A stretch of DNA of 23,034 bases. Origin: Hallerella sp964397425. GTDB taxonomy: Bacteria > Fibrobacterota > Fibrobacteria > Fibrobacterales > Fibrobacteraceae. Positions 1-7,238 of the stretch are shown in pieces (the first letter of the stretch is position 1; each line of letters begins with the position of its first letter). The DNA lies in NCBI GenBank assembly GCA_964397425.1, contig CAYNID010000019.1, positions 1 to 23,034 of the forward strand. The letters are read 5' to 3'. A model generated the notes under the pieces. The model ran no database searches and was not told the origin of the DNA. It saw only the letters and a program-made list of their open reading frames with translations. Both the position numbers and the translations under genes were made by a program.

Positions 1-13
1 TTTTTCTCTTTGA

Positions 14-623
14 TCAAGCTCATTTATTCAAAAGATTACAATAAATGATAATTTACAGCAGATGGTATACGACACCTATATGCACCTGTTTTTTAGCAAA
101 ACTCCGAACGGAAAACTTGGTGAAATCATTAAAGAGAACACCAAATCTGCCGTGCAAGTGGGAGATGCTAAGAATATCAAGGGCGATTTTCCGTTTTTCA
201 CAAGCGGTGATGCTATTCTCGAATGGCAGGACAGCATGGTGGACGGAAGAAATTGTTTCCTAAACACCGGCGGCAACGCAGGGGTTAAGTTCTATGTAGG
301 AAAGGCAGCGTATTCTAGATACATGGTGCATTACCGCAGATCGTGAGCTTGAAGATTATCTCTATCTGTTGCTTCTCTCGATTAAGCCGGAGCTTAATCA
401 AAAGTTTTTCCAAGGAACTGGATTGAAGCACCTACAAAAGCCGTTGTTGAGGGATAGAAAAATCTATATTCCTACTGACTGCGAAATTGCTGATTTCAAT
501 TCAAGAGTGAAGCCCTGGATGAATCAGATTTCAGCGAATACACAGGAGAACAAGCAGCTCATTTTGCTCAGAGATTGGCTTTTACCTATGTTGATGAACG
601 GTCAAGCTACCATCAGTGATTGA
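14..623 (+). pseudogene. hsdS: Remnant of type I restriction specificity subunit (HsdS), frameshifted
   Basis: HsdS directs a type I restriction-modification complex to its DNA target. The first frame, open from about 14 after a stop at 11-13, reads through INDNLQQ and then GDFPFFTSGDAI and NTGGNAGVKFYVGKAAYS, the usual pattern of an HsdS target-recognition domain. It runs into a stop after 'YMVHYRRS' (to 346). The continuation (ADRELEDYLYLL, GTGLKHLQKPLL) lies in another frame from about 312 and ends RDWLLPMLMNGQATISD, a typical HsdS C-terminus. Adding two bases after 'tattct' (about 310-316) restores one frame, so a 2-nt deletion or a sequencing error explains the break. Only the C-terminal recognition half is present; no in-frame ATG precedes 62, and the 5' part is missing or outside the window. 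No hsdM or hsdR is visible. The stretch is AT-rich compared with later genes. Confidence 0.8.
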
Positions 624-636
624 TTCGCTAAATTAT

Positions 637-669
637 CATTTACACGCTTGTTTATTAGCATTTACACGC
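637..669. repeat. Two 11-bp direct repeats, 22-bp period
   Basis: CATTTACACGC occurs at 637-647 and again at 659-669, just downstream of the hsdS remnant. Two copies are too few to call iterons or an attachment site. No gene is seen in 624-843. Confidence 0.45.
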
Positions 670-695
670 AAATTCTCATCCTCAAGCAAATCCAG

Positions 696-775
696 TCTTG
701 GTTGAAAACAGAAATAATCTCTATAAAATGAATCCTAGGGATTGTCAAGTTTCTAGCTTGCGTTTTCAACCAAGA
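696..775. repeat. 80-bp element bounded by perfect 14-bp inverted repeats
   Basis: TCTTGGTTGAAAAC (696-709) is exactly complementary to GTTTTCAACCAAGA (762-775), with 52 bp between. Inside are a smaller palindrome (AATCCTAGGGATT, 732-744 region) and a CAAG/CTTG pair. The element lies between the hsdS remnant and the 3' end of the CBM6 gene. It could be a miniature inverted-repeat element, a recombination remnant or a long transcript hairpin. No target-site duplication is obvious. Confidence 0.6.
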
Positions 776-843
776 AAAGGATTAATACTTGAAAATGCTG
801 CAGGGCTGAATCCTGGAAACAGGTCTTTGACCCTTTCACAAAC

Positions 844-2901
844 TCACTCTGAAAATTTCACAAGCCTGTTCAACGTTTGCCCTCCCATTTTACAGCGGAC
901 AAAATAAACGCCGTTGAAATGTTCAAAAGAATAGCTCGATTTTCCAAATCCTTTCAATTCTTCCAGCGTTTCGCCGCGCAAGTTCACAATTTGCATTTCA
1001 AAATTTCCATTCGCATCCACGTCCAATATTTTACCGTGAACTGAAAGCAGATTCTGCTTGCCGGCAACCGCCAACAACTTTTCCGTATCCGAGCCTCCGT
1101 CTTCCATCCGCTTTTTGAATTCGATATAATCCACGTTCACGTCTCCCGTCACCCACAAAAGTTTCATCGAATATTCCCCCGAATGCAGTAGAACGGGAAC
1201 GCTCACCGTTGTCCAATCGTCCCAACCATCCGTTTGGGGAACTTCCACCGTATCCGAATAAGCGGCGTCATTCCACGACAGCAACAGTTTTCCGGGCGCG
1301 TTTGCCGCCGCCACTTTAAACGACACATCGTACGATGCCGTTTCATTTATTTGGATGAAATACTTCAACCATTCCCCCGCTTCGGTCCATCCCACATATT
1401 TCATCTCCCCGCTTTCTCCGATGTCGACAGAGCCTCCGCGATAAATGCTCCCACCCAGATTTTCCGCACTCAAATCATAAGAGCCACCACTTCCGTTGTT
1501 GTAATTTTCCACTTCCACTTTACCGGGAATACCGATAACGCCGTCAAAAGGCGTTTCCGGAACATTTGATTTGACTGTCAAATTGTATTTCTTTTTTGCA
1601 ATGGATTCTGTCGCATGGGAGCGCATTTCCAATTCCAACGAAAGAGGTTTGTCGACATCGGAACCCGTAAACGTGATTTCAATTTGCCGACTTGAATTGG
1701 GATTCATCCGGAAATCGCCGACAAAATCGAAACAGGAATCCCTTTCGACACTCGCCGAAACATCCGTTTCCCCTATTTTATAGGAAACGCTCCAAGCGTC
1801 ACCATTCGCCGTCTTTTTCATTTTCAACAGCGGCGAAAAATCAAGCCAGTCGCTATTATTTTTCAACTGCAACACAATCGTTTTAGAATTCCCCGAAAGA
1901 TTGACTTCTACATTTTCCCCATTGACCGTCACGTCATTTTCTGCGGCAACATCCAGGCTTAAATTATTCTTTGAATCTTTGATATGATGGATAAGCCAAT
2001 AGGCGAGCCCCGTCACCGTATTGGCGGCCTTTCCGTCCACTTCTTCGGGCAAAACCGGATGACGTTGCAACTGAGAAGCGTAATACGACACAACCCAAAT
2101 GTCCGGAGACACTTTGTTGTCTTCGTGTTCATGAACCATGTTCTTTCCGATGCGCAAAAATTCAGAACCATCCGTTTGCGTCAATCCCGCATCGTATTGC
2201 TTCGGCATAAAAGGGCAAAGCATGATCATGGACTTTTTCCCGCGCTCTTTCGCATAGCGGATGCCGGAATATTGTCCCTCTTTGATTTGACTTTCATTCG
2301 AATCCCAATATCCAATCGGCCCATCGGTCGCCATCCCGTCGCTCAAGTTTATCGTATTCCGCCAATCAACCGCACCGGACGCATCGCTGTTGATATCTCC
2401 CCCAATGACCCAAGGTCCCTGCATCGCAAAAACGGGCCTGTGCAAACTCGCTCCCTGCTGCAAGGCGTTGATTTTTTCTTGACCATAAACGCCGTTCACC
2501 GTGGCATAAGTCACGTTAAATCCCAAGTCGATAAACTTCTGAATCAAAGTCCGATCATCTTTATCCCAAACGCGATTCATGTAAGAAGTCGCTTCCGATT
2601 CATAAAAAAGATTTTTATGGGCAAAAGCGTCGCGCATTTGAACAATAGACGCATCCCGATTCCGGTACCTGTTCTCCGCGTTGGGATTGTTCGCCCCCAA
2701 ATCTTCAATAAAATCAAACAGGTTCACATAATAGCCGTCCGCGTTCCCCCTGACAAAATTCCACTTGTTGACATCCGCCAGGTATTCCCCATAAGAACCG
2801 TCGGGAGTATCGCCTCCGCCAATGTAAATTTCCGCGGAATGGGCCATACCGAACAACGCCATCACCCCAAAAAACGTCAAAAGATTCTTTTGACAGACCA
2901 T
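844..2901 (-). CDS. Secreted CBM6 protein with C-terminal sorting-type domain; N-terminal domain unrecognised
   Basis: Predicted 685-aa exported protein. The chosen ATG gives a clean signal peptide (MVCQKNLLTFFGVMALFGMAHSA, cleaved near residue 23) behind an AGGGTGG ribosome site; the frame stays open upstream but gives no export signal. Residues about 24-320 start EIYIGGGDTPDGSYGEYL and are rich in Trp, Tyr and Asp. I do not recognise a glycoside hydrolase family in them. About 320-450 looks like a beta-rich domain. Residues about 456-597 match a family 6 carbohydrate-binding module (VEVENYNNGSGGSYDL, WTEAGEWLKYFI, DWTTVSVPV, NVDYIEF). The last 80 residues (FEMQIVNLRGETLEEL, FNGVYFVRCKMGGQT) resemble type IX secretion C-terminal domains. 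A role in binding or attacking plant polysaccharide at the cell surface is inferred. No partner gene is adjacent. Confidence 0.8.
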   Translation of the reverse strand: MVCQKNLLTFFGVMALFGMAHSAEIYIGGGDTPDGSYGEYLADVNKWNFVRGNADGYYVNLFDFIEDLGANNPNAENRYRNRDASIVQMRDAFAHKNLFYESEATSYMNRVWDKDDRTLIQKFIDLGFNVTYATVNGVYGQEKINALQQGASLHRPVFAMQGPWVIGGDINSDASGAVDWRNTINLSDGMATDGPIGYWDSNESQIKEGQYSGIRYAKERGKKSMIMLCPFMPKQYDAGLTQTDGSEFLRIGKNMVHEHEDNKVSPDIWVVSYYASQLQRHPVLPEEVDGKAANTVTGLAYWLIHHIKDSKNNLSLDVAAENDVTVNGENVEVNLSGNSKTIVLQLKNNSDWLDFSPLLKMKKTANGDAWSVSYKIGETDVSASVERDSCFDFVGDFRMNPNSSRQIEITFTGSDVDKPLSLELEMRSHATESIAKKKYNLTVKSNVPETPFDGVIGIPGKVEVENYNNGSGGSYDLSAENLGGSIYRGGSVDIGESGEMKYVGWTEAGEWLKYFIQINETASYDVSFKVAAANAPGKLLLSWNDAAYSDTVEVPQTDGWDDWTTVSVPVLLHSGEYSMKLLWVTGDVNVDYIEFKKRMEDGGSDTEKLLAVAGKQNLLSVHGKILDVDANGNFEMQIVNLRGETLEELKGFGKSSYSFEHFNGVYFVRCKMGGQTLNRLVKFSE

Positions 2902-2976
2902 AGTAAACCACCCTTTTTTGGCTGTATGAACAACCATACATCCACATCCAATTTCAAATATAATCCCTGATTTTAG

Positions 2977-3030
2977 AATGAGAAATGAGGAATTAGAAAT
3001 TAGGAATGTATAATTCGGAATTGGGAACTG
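2977..3030. repeat. Degenerate AT-rich 'aattag/aattcgg' array
   Basis: The stretch 'gaggaattagaaattagg' followed by 'taattcggaattggg' is the reverse complement of the arrays at 21080-21131 and 22751-22805. It lies upstream of the CBM6 gene start. It is a dispersed low-complexity repeat; function unknown. Confidence 0.6.
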
Positions 3031-3052
3031 AGACGAGAGCACTCTTTTTGAT

Positions 3053-3160
3053 GGGGTTTCACACCAAAGCCTTTTCTGCTTTTGTGTTGAATTTCGCACG
3101 GTTTTGGCGGCAAAAACGAGCCGTTTTGGTGAAGTGCGGACTGTTTGTTTTAAGTTAGAA
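3053..3160. repeat. Composite intergenic element, one copy
   Basis: GGGGTTTCACACCAA (3053-3067) is followed by GC-rich sequence with two CGTTTT/GGTTTT motifs. A related arrangement occurs at 20948-21016 (GGGTTTCTCACACCAAG, then CCGTTT...AAACGG). Both copies sit beside the AT-rich arrays, so they may be parts of one repeat family. The similarity is partial. No gene is supported in 2902-3208. Confidence 0.4.
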
Positions 3161-3208
3161 TCAAATAATTTCCCCAACAGTCGAACCGGCGGCAGTTTCT
3201 GTTCATAC

Positions 3209-3233
3209 AAAAAACTCCGGCGATGAACCGGAG
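3209..3233 (-). terminator. Intrinsic terminator of the DUF3332 gene
   Basis: On the minus strand CTCCGG, a 7-nt loop and CCGGAG are followed by six T residues. It lies about 24 nt past the stop codon of the DUF3332 gene. Confidence 0.85.
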
Positions 3234-3256
3234 CTTTTGGAGTACGATTTCAAAAA

Positions 3257-3694
3257 TTACTTTTGAACGTCGTATTGGGCAATCACTTGACCCTGGGCGT
3301 CGAGAGCGCGGATAACGTCAGCGTCGCGTTCAAGGGTGAGGTCAGCCTTATTGCCCTGAGCGTCAATCACTTGGACAGCCAACGTGCCGTCTTCATTCTT
3401 GATGGCGGAAATCTGGTTGCCGTTGGCATCCTTTTCATAATAGGTGTCGTTCGAAGCTATCGGGTTCGAACCTGTCCAGAATTCGACCGTGTTCAGCACC
3501 AGGCCGTCGACCAGGTATTCGCAGATGGAATACACCGGAATAATGTGAAGGAGGAAGTGCACGCAAGAATTCAGCCACTTGTTGCCGAGCGTTCCGTTCC
3601 ACTTGTAAAGCTTTTGAGTGAGGCCGTAGCTGCCATAGCAAGCCGTAAGGGAGAATGCCGCAGCGAGGGCAAGTGCGATGAGACCTTTTTTCAT
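3257..3694 (-). CDS. DUF3332 family putative lipoprotein
   Basis: A 145-aa protein with an N-terminal lipoprotein signal: basic MKKG, a hydrophobic stretch, and lipobox LTAC with Cys19. The mature part fits the DUF3332 pattern: an aromatic region (YGSYGLTQKLYKWNGTLGNKW), a hydrophobic segment (HFLLHIIPVYSICEYLVDGLV), then NTVEFWTGSNP and a charged C-terminal half (DANGNQISAIKNEDG, ending IAQYDVQK). It is probably anchored in the envelope; molecular function is unknown for the family. The start is supported by AAGGAG seven nt before the ATG. It has its own terminator and faces away from the binding-protein gene, so it is probably monocistronic. Confidence 0.85.
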   Translation of the reverse strand: MKKGLIALALAAAFSLTACYGSYGLTQKLYKWNGTLGNKWLNSCVHFLLHIIPVYSICEYLVDGLVLNTVEFWTGSNPIASNDTYYEKDANGNQISAIKNEDGTLAVQVIDAQGNKADLTLERDADVIRALDAQGQVIAQYDVQK

Positions 3695-3854
3695 GATAGA
3701 ACTCCTTGATGATAGGTATATAAAATATTAACAAAAAATTCGCCGCATTGGAGGATTTCTTTGGAGGGTAAAAAATGAAAAACGGTCCAATTTGAGCCCA
3801 GTCACATCCGCCTCCCCCTTTGAATGTAAAATTTCGTTATTTCTCCGGTTCCTT

Positions 3855-3881
3855 TTGCCATTTTCTTAAATTGCATATAAA
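3855..3881 (+). promoter_or_regulatory. Possible promoter for the binding-protein/cyclase unit
   Basis: TTGCCA (3855-3860) and TATAAA (3876-3881) are 15 bp apart, in an AT-rich stretch about 50 bp before the start codon. Spacing is short for a sigma-70 promoter, so this is tentative. Confidence 0.35.
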
Positions 3882-3932
3882 TTATTAAAATTTGAAAGGC
3901 CTTGCCACTCAGATTGGATTAGGAGATTTACT

Positions 3933-5453
3933 ATGAGCCGTTCTCACTTCGCGATACTCGGAATTTTGCTTTTGGCGGTCTCAACCCTCGCTGCAAAACC
4001 GCTCGAAGTCTGGATTATGCCAAACGGAGCGAACCCCCAGGGCATTTTGGAACAGCGGCTTTCCCAATTTGAAAAAGAGACGGGTTTAAAAACAAAAGTC
4101 GTCGTCTTGGACTGGGGCGAAGCCTGGAGCGTCATCACCAACACGCTAGAATCCAAATCCGGCGGCCCCGCCGTTTTGCAGTTGGGAACGACATGGGTCT
4201 CTTACTTCGCCTCCCGCGGCGAACTCGCCAAACTGGATCCGCTCCTTTCTTCCATCCACAAAGAACGTTTCACCCAAACCAGCTGGAAGACGACAGGCAC
4301 AGACGGCGACCCGGCCGTTTATTCGATTCCCTGGTTCGTGGACGCCCGCGCCCTCCTCGCGAACAAGGCCCTTTTGGCGCAAACGGGAATTTCCGCCGAA
4401 GACGTTTCCACTTACGACGGTTTTTACAAAGCCATCAAAAAAATCAACAGTTTCCACCTGCAACGCCCAGACGGTTCTGGCGTCAGGGCATTTGAATTTC
4501 CGGGAAAAAGCGACTGGAACATTCCCCACAATTTCGCCCCGTGGGTCTGGTCCGCCGGCGGCTCCTTTTTGAAAAAAGACGACAAGGGCGTGTGGCATTC
4601 CAACCTGCTCGATCCCAACACCATCGAAGGCATCGCCTCTTACCTGAACTTCATCCTGGATTCCCTGGTCGACAGGACAAGCTTGCGCGAAAACACGGCG
4701 CAAATCGTCCAGAACTTCAACCACGGCGAACTGGCGTTCATCCTCAACACGGCAGAATTGATTGCGCAAACCCGTTTTGACGCCAAAGACGGCGGGCTCG
4801 CCGCTTCCCAAATCAACGCGGACGGCATCGCGCTCATGCCCGTTCCCGCCGGAAAAAGCGGAAGCGTGTGCTTTATCGGTGGCAGCAACCTGGCGATTCC
4901 CAAATCCAAAGAAAACGATCCCCAAGCGGCCAAACTGCTCCAATTTTTAGTCCGCGACGACAATCTGGACGCTTACACCAGTCAAATCGGCTTTTTGCCG
5001 CCCGTAAAAAGCGTTTTGGCGGACTGGGCGAAAGATTCCGCGTACAAGGTCCTCATCGACCATCTGGAAGACGGCAAAAGCTACCCGAACATTCCGGAAT
5101 GGACACTTGTCGAAGGCGCGCTGGTGAGCCTTTTCAGCGACATCTGGAGCTATCTCGACATCGGCGGCCTGTATTCCAACGAAGCCATGTACAGTACCCT
5201 TTTGACTTACAACCAAAAAATCAACGACATCTTGCATGCGCCGACCGAGCCCACGCCCTCGATGCAACTCGATGAATTTTTGAAACTGTGGGAAAGTTAC
5301 ACTTCTGGGGCAAAAAAGGATTCTGTCGCGGACAATCCGACGACAGCTCCCGCCCCACAGGATTCTTCAGCGAAAGGGTTCACCCTTTTCCTGTTCTTTG
5401 CAGCCGTTTGCGCAAGCTTCATCTTCACCTACGTGAGAAAACGGAAACGGTAA
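3933..5453 (+). CDS. Membrane-anchored family 1 (sugar-type) periplasmic solute-binding protein
   Basis: A 506-aa binding protein of the ABC-transporter family 1 type. A signal peptide (residues 1-21, ending STLAA) precedes the typical first strand KPLEVWIMPNG. Family features follow in order: LSQFEKETGLKTKVVVLDW, LGTTWVSYFASRGELAKLD, YSIPWFVDARALLANKALL, an aromatic-rich ligand region (WNIPHNFAPWVWSAGGSF), GGSNLAIPKSKEN and a second lobe ending at about residue 450. Unusually, a Pro/Ser/Thr/Ala-rich linker (about 462-480) leads to a C-terminal transmembrane helix (about 483-500) and the basic tail RKRKR, placing the C-terminus in the cytoplasm. The start is set by AGGAG seven nt upstream. 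No permease or ATPase genes are adjacent. The next gene, 18 nt away, is a membrane diguanylate cyclase, so a sensory rather than transport role is inferred. Ligand unknown; a carbohydrate is the best guess from the family. Confidence 0.85.
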   Translation: MSRSHFAILGILLLAVSTLAAKPLEVWIMPNGANPQGILEQRLSQFEKETGLKTKVVVLDWGEAWSVITNTLESKSGGPAVLQLGTTWVSYFASRGELAKLDPLLSSIHKERFTQTSWKTTGTDGDPAVYSIPWFVDARALLANKALLAQTGISAEDVSTYDGFYKAIKKINSFHLQRPDGSGVRAFEFPGKSDWNIPHNFAPWVWSAGGSFLKKDDKGVWHSNLLDPNTIEGIASYLNFILDSLVDRTSLRENTAQIVQNFNHGELAFILNTAELIAQTRFDAKDGGLAASQINADGIALMPVPAGKSGSVCFIGGSNLAIPKSKENDPQAAKLLQFLVRDDNLDAYTSQIGFLPPVKSVLADWAKDSAYKVLIDHLEDGKSYPNIPEWTLVEGALVSLFSDIWSYLDIGGLYSNEAMYSTLLTYNQKINDILHAPTEPTPSMQLDEFLKLWESYTSGAKKDSVADNPTTAPAPQDSSAKGFTLFLFFAAVCASFIFTYVRKRKR

Positions 5454-5471
5454 AATTTTAAGGTATCGTCT

Positions 5472-7238
5472 ATGGAATCCAAGGAATCCAATCAAATCGA
5501 CACGCACATTCCCGTTGTCAACAGCATCGCGTTCCGCAGCATGGTGGCTTTCGCCATCGCGTTTTTCGTAACGCTTGTCGGCGGCGGTTCGTTTCTCCTT
5601 TCGAACCAGATGGACACTGTCCGCGACGAAGCGAGCAAGCAGAACCAGCTTTCGCTGCGGCAGGCGAGCACGGTCATCGAGGGGCAATACGATTTATTCT
5701 TGAACCGGCTGACCCTTTTGTCGACGACGCCATTTATCGCAGACCAAGACCCCGCGGAATCCGGCGGATTTTTAAAAGGCTACAACGTGGCGCCGCTGTT
5801 CATTCCGGGTGAAAACGTCGCCCTTTACAATTCCAACCACGAAAAGGTGAGCGACAACTCCATGGTGGGAATCGCCCGGGCAAGTTCCTCTTACCAGGAA
5901 CTCGAAGACTTTGGCGCCGTCGAACCGCAGCATCCCTACATTTCTCCGCTTTTCTGGGAACAGCACACGCCCAAGAAAATTGTCGCGGTCCTTGTCGAAA
6001 ACCGGGCAAAATCCAACGGTTACCTGGCGGCTTCCTTTTCGTTCCGGCGCCTGTGGGAAATTTTCGAAAACTACAAAATCGGCGAACACGGCTTTTTTGT
6101 CATCGTCGACGAAAGCAACCAGATAGTTTACCACCCGGACATCCGCAAATGGGTGACCAGCCAAAAGAAAGCGGAAGACCTCGGATTCAAAGGTTTTGAC
6201 GCCAAAACGTTCAAACCCGCCGAATGCGATTACGCCCTGCTGCAAGACGGCAAAGAATACCTGGTGAACTACGAATACAATCCCCGGCTCAAACTGGGCG
6301 TCCTTTCGCTGCAGCCCAAGCAAGAAATCGAAGCGCAGGCGCTCGCCTTTGGAAAAATTTTCCTTTACATCGGCTTTGTGTTCCTCCTCGCCATCGTCAT
6401 TGTCACCATCTGGCTCTTTTTCAACATTGAACGCCCCATCCAATCCCTGATAAACAAAATGCAGGTCATCGCCAAGGGCAATTATGCGGAATCGAGCGGC
6501 ATTTCGGGAACGAAGAACAACGAAATCCACATTCTGGCGCGCGTTTTCGACAAAATGTGCGCCACCATCCGCGAAAAAATGGATGCCCTGACCGAGCACC
6601 AGAGCCATCTGGAAGACGAAGTTTCAAAACGCACCGAAGAACTGGCGCAGACCAACGACCTGCTCAAGAAAATTTCGCGGACAGACGAATTGACCCGTCT
6701 GCCCAACCGCCGCGACATCCGTGAAAAAATCCAATACGAAGTTTCCCGCTACGACCGATCCAAGCGCAAATTCTCGCTCCTGTTCGTCGACATCGACAAG
6801 TTCAAGGATTTCAACGACCAATACGGCCACGTTTGCGGAGACATTGTGTTGAAGACCGTCGCCGACACCATGAGGAACAGCCTGCGCAAGCAAGACATCA
6901 TCGCCCGTTGGGGCGGCGAAGAATTCTTGGCGCTCCTCCCCGAAACCATCCTTTCAGGCGCGGCCCTTGTCGCTGAGCGCCTGCGCAAAAAAATCGCCGA
7001 CGTGGAAATCGCCTTTGGCAACCAGACGTTGCACGTGACCATTACAGTCGGTGTCGCCGAATACGACGAACGGCTGGGAATGGACCACAGCATCAATTTG
7101 GCGGACCGCGCCCTTTACCGCGGAAAACAGACGGGCAGAAACAAAATCGAAGTGTTCAACCCCGAAGACATTACCGCCGAAGACATCGCCGCGGCAGAAA
7201 GCGAACAGAAATTTTCCCAAAACGCGCCGCAGAACTAG
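5472..7238 (+). CDS. Membrane diguanylate cyclase with periplasmic Cache-like sensor, HAMP and GGDEF domains
   Basis: A 588-aa protein predicted to make c-di-GMP from two GTP. Order: transmembrane helix about 22-44; periplasmic region 45-290 with Cache-like character (the run GEHGFFVIVDESNQIVYHP at about 204-222 is typical); second helix about 296-318; HAMP-like segment about 319-375 (ERPIQSLINKM, NNEIHILARVFDKM); a short coiled coil; GGDEF domain about 402-563. The active-site motif is intact (GGEEF, 481-485), with FVDIDKFKDFND for metal and GTP binding. RKQD at 472-475, five residues before GGEEF, is an RxxD inhibitory site, so product inhibition is likely. No EAL domain. It is the second gene of a unit with the anchored binding protein, which may present ligand to its periplasmic domain. 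AAGG nine nt before the ATG is a weak ribosome site. Confidence 0.92.
   Translation: MESKESNQIDTHIPVVNSIAFRSMVAFAIAFFVTLVGGGSFLLSNQMDTVRDEASKQNQLSLRQASTVIEGQYDLFLNRLTLLSTTPFIADQDPAESGGFLKGYNVAPLFIPGENVALYNSNHEKVSDNSMVGIARASSSYQELEDFGAVEPQHPYISPLFWEQHTPKKIVAVLVENRAKSNGYLAASFSFRRLWEIFENYKIGEHGFFVIVDESNQIVYHPDIRKWVTSQKKAEDLGFKGFDAKTFKPAECDYALLQDGKEYLVNYEYNPRLKLGVLSLQPKQEIEAQALAFGKIFLYIGFVFLLAIVIVTIWLFFNIERPIQSLINKMQVIAKGNYAESSGISGTKNNEIHILARVFDKMCATIREKMDALTEHQSHLEDEVSKRTEELAQTNDLLKKISRTDELTRLPNRRDIREKIQYEVSRYDRSKRKFSLLFVDIDKFKDFNDQYGHVCGDIVLKTVADTMRNSLRKQDIIARWGGEEFLALLPETILSGAALVAERLRKKIADVEIAFGNQTLHVTITVGVAEYDERLGMDHSINLADRALYRGKQTGRNKIEVFNPEDITAEDIAAAESEQKFSQNAPQN

Noticed and set aside
1984..2970. 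328-codon plus-strand frame opposite the CBM6 gene
   Set aside because: It lies antisense to the signal peptide and N-terminal domain of a well-supported exported protein and reads as low-complexity Arg/His/Ile-rich sequence.
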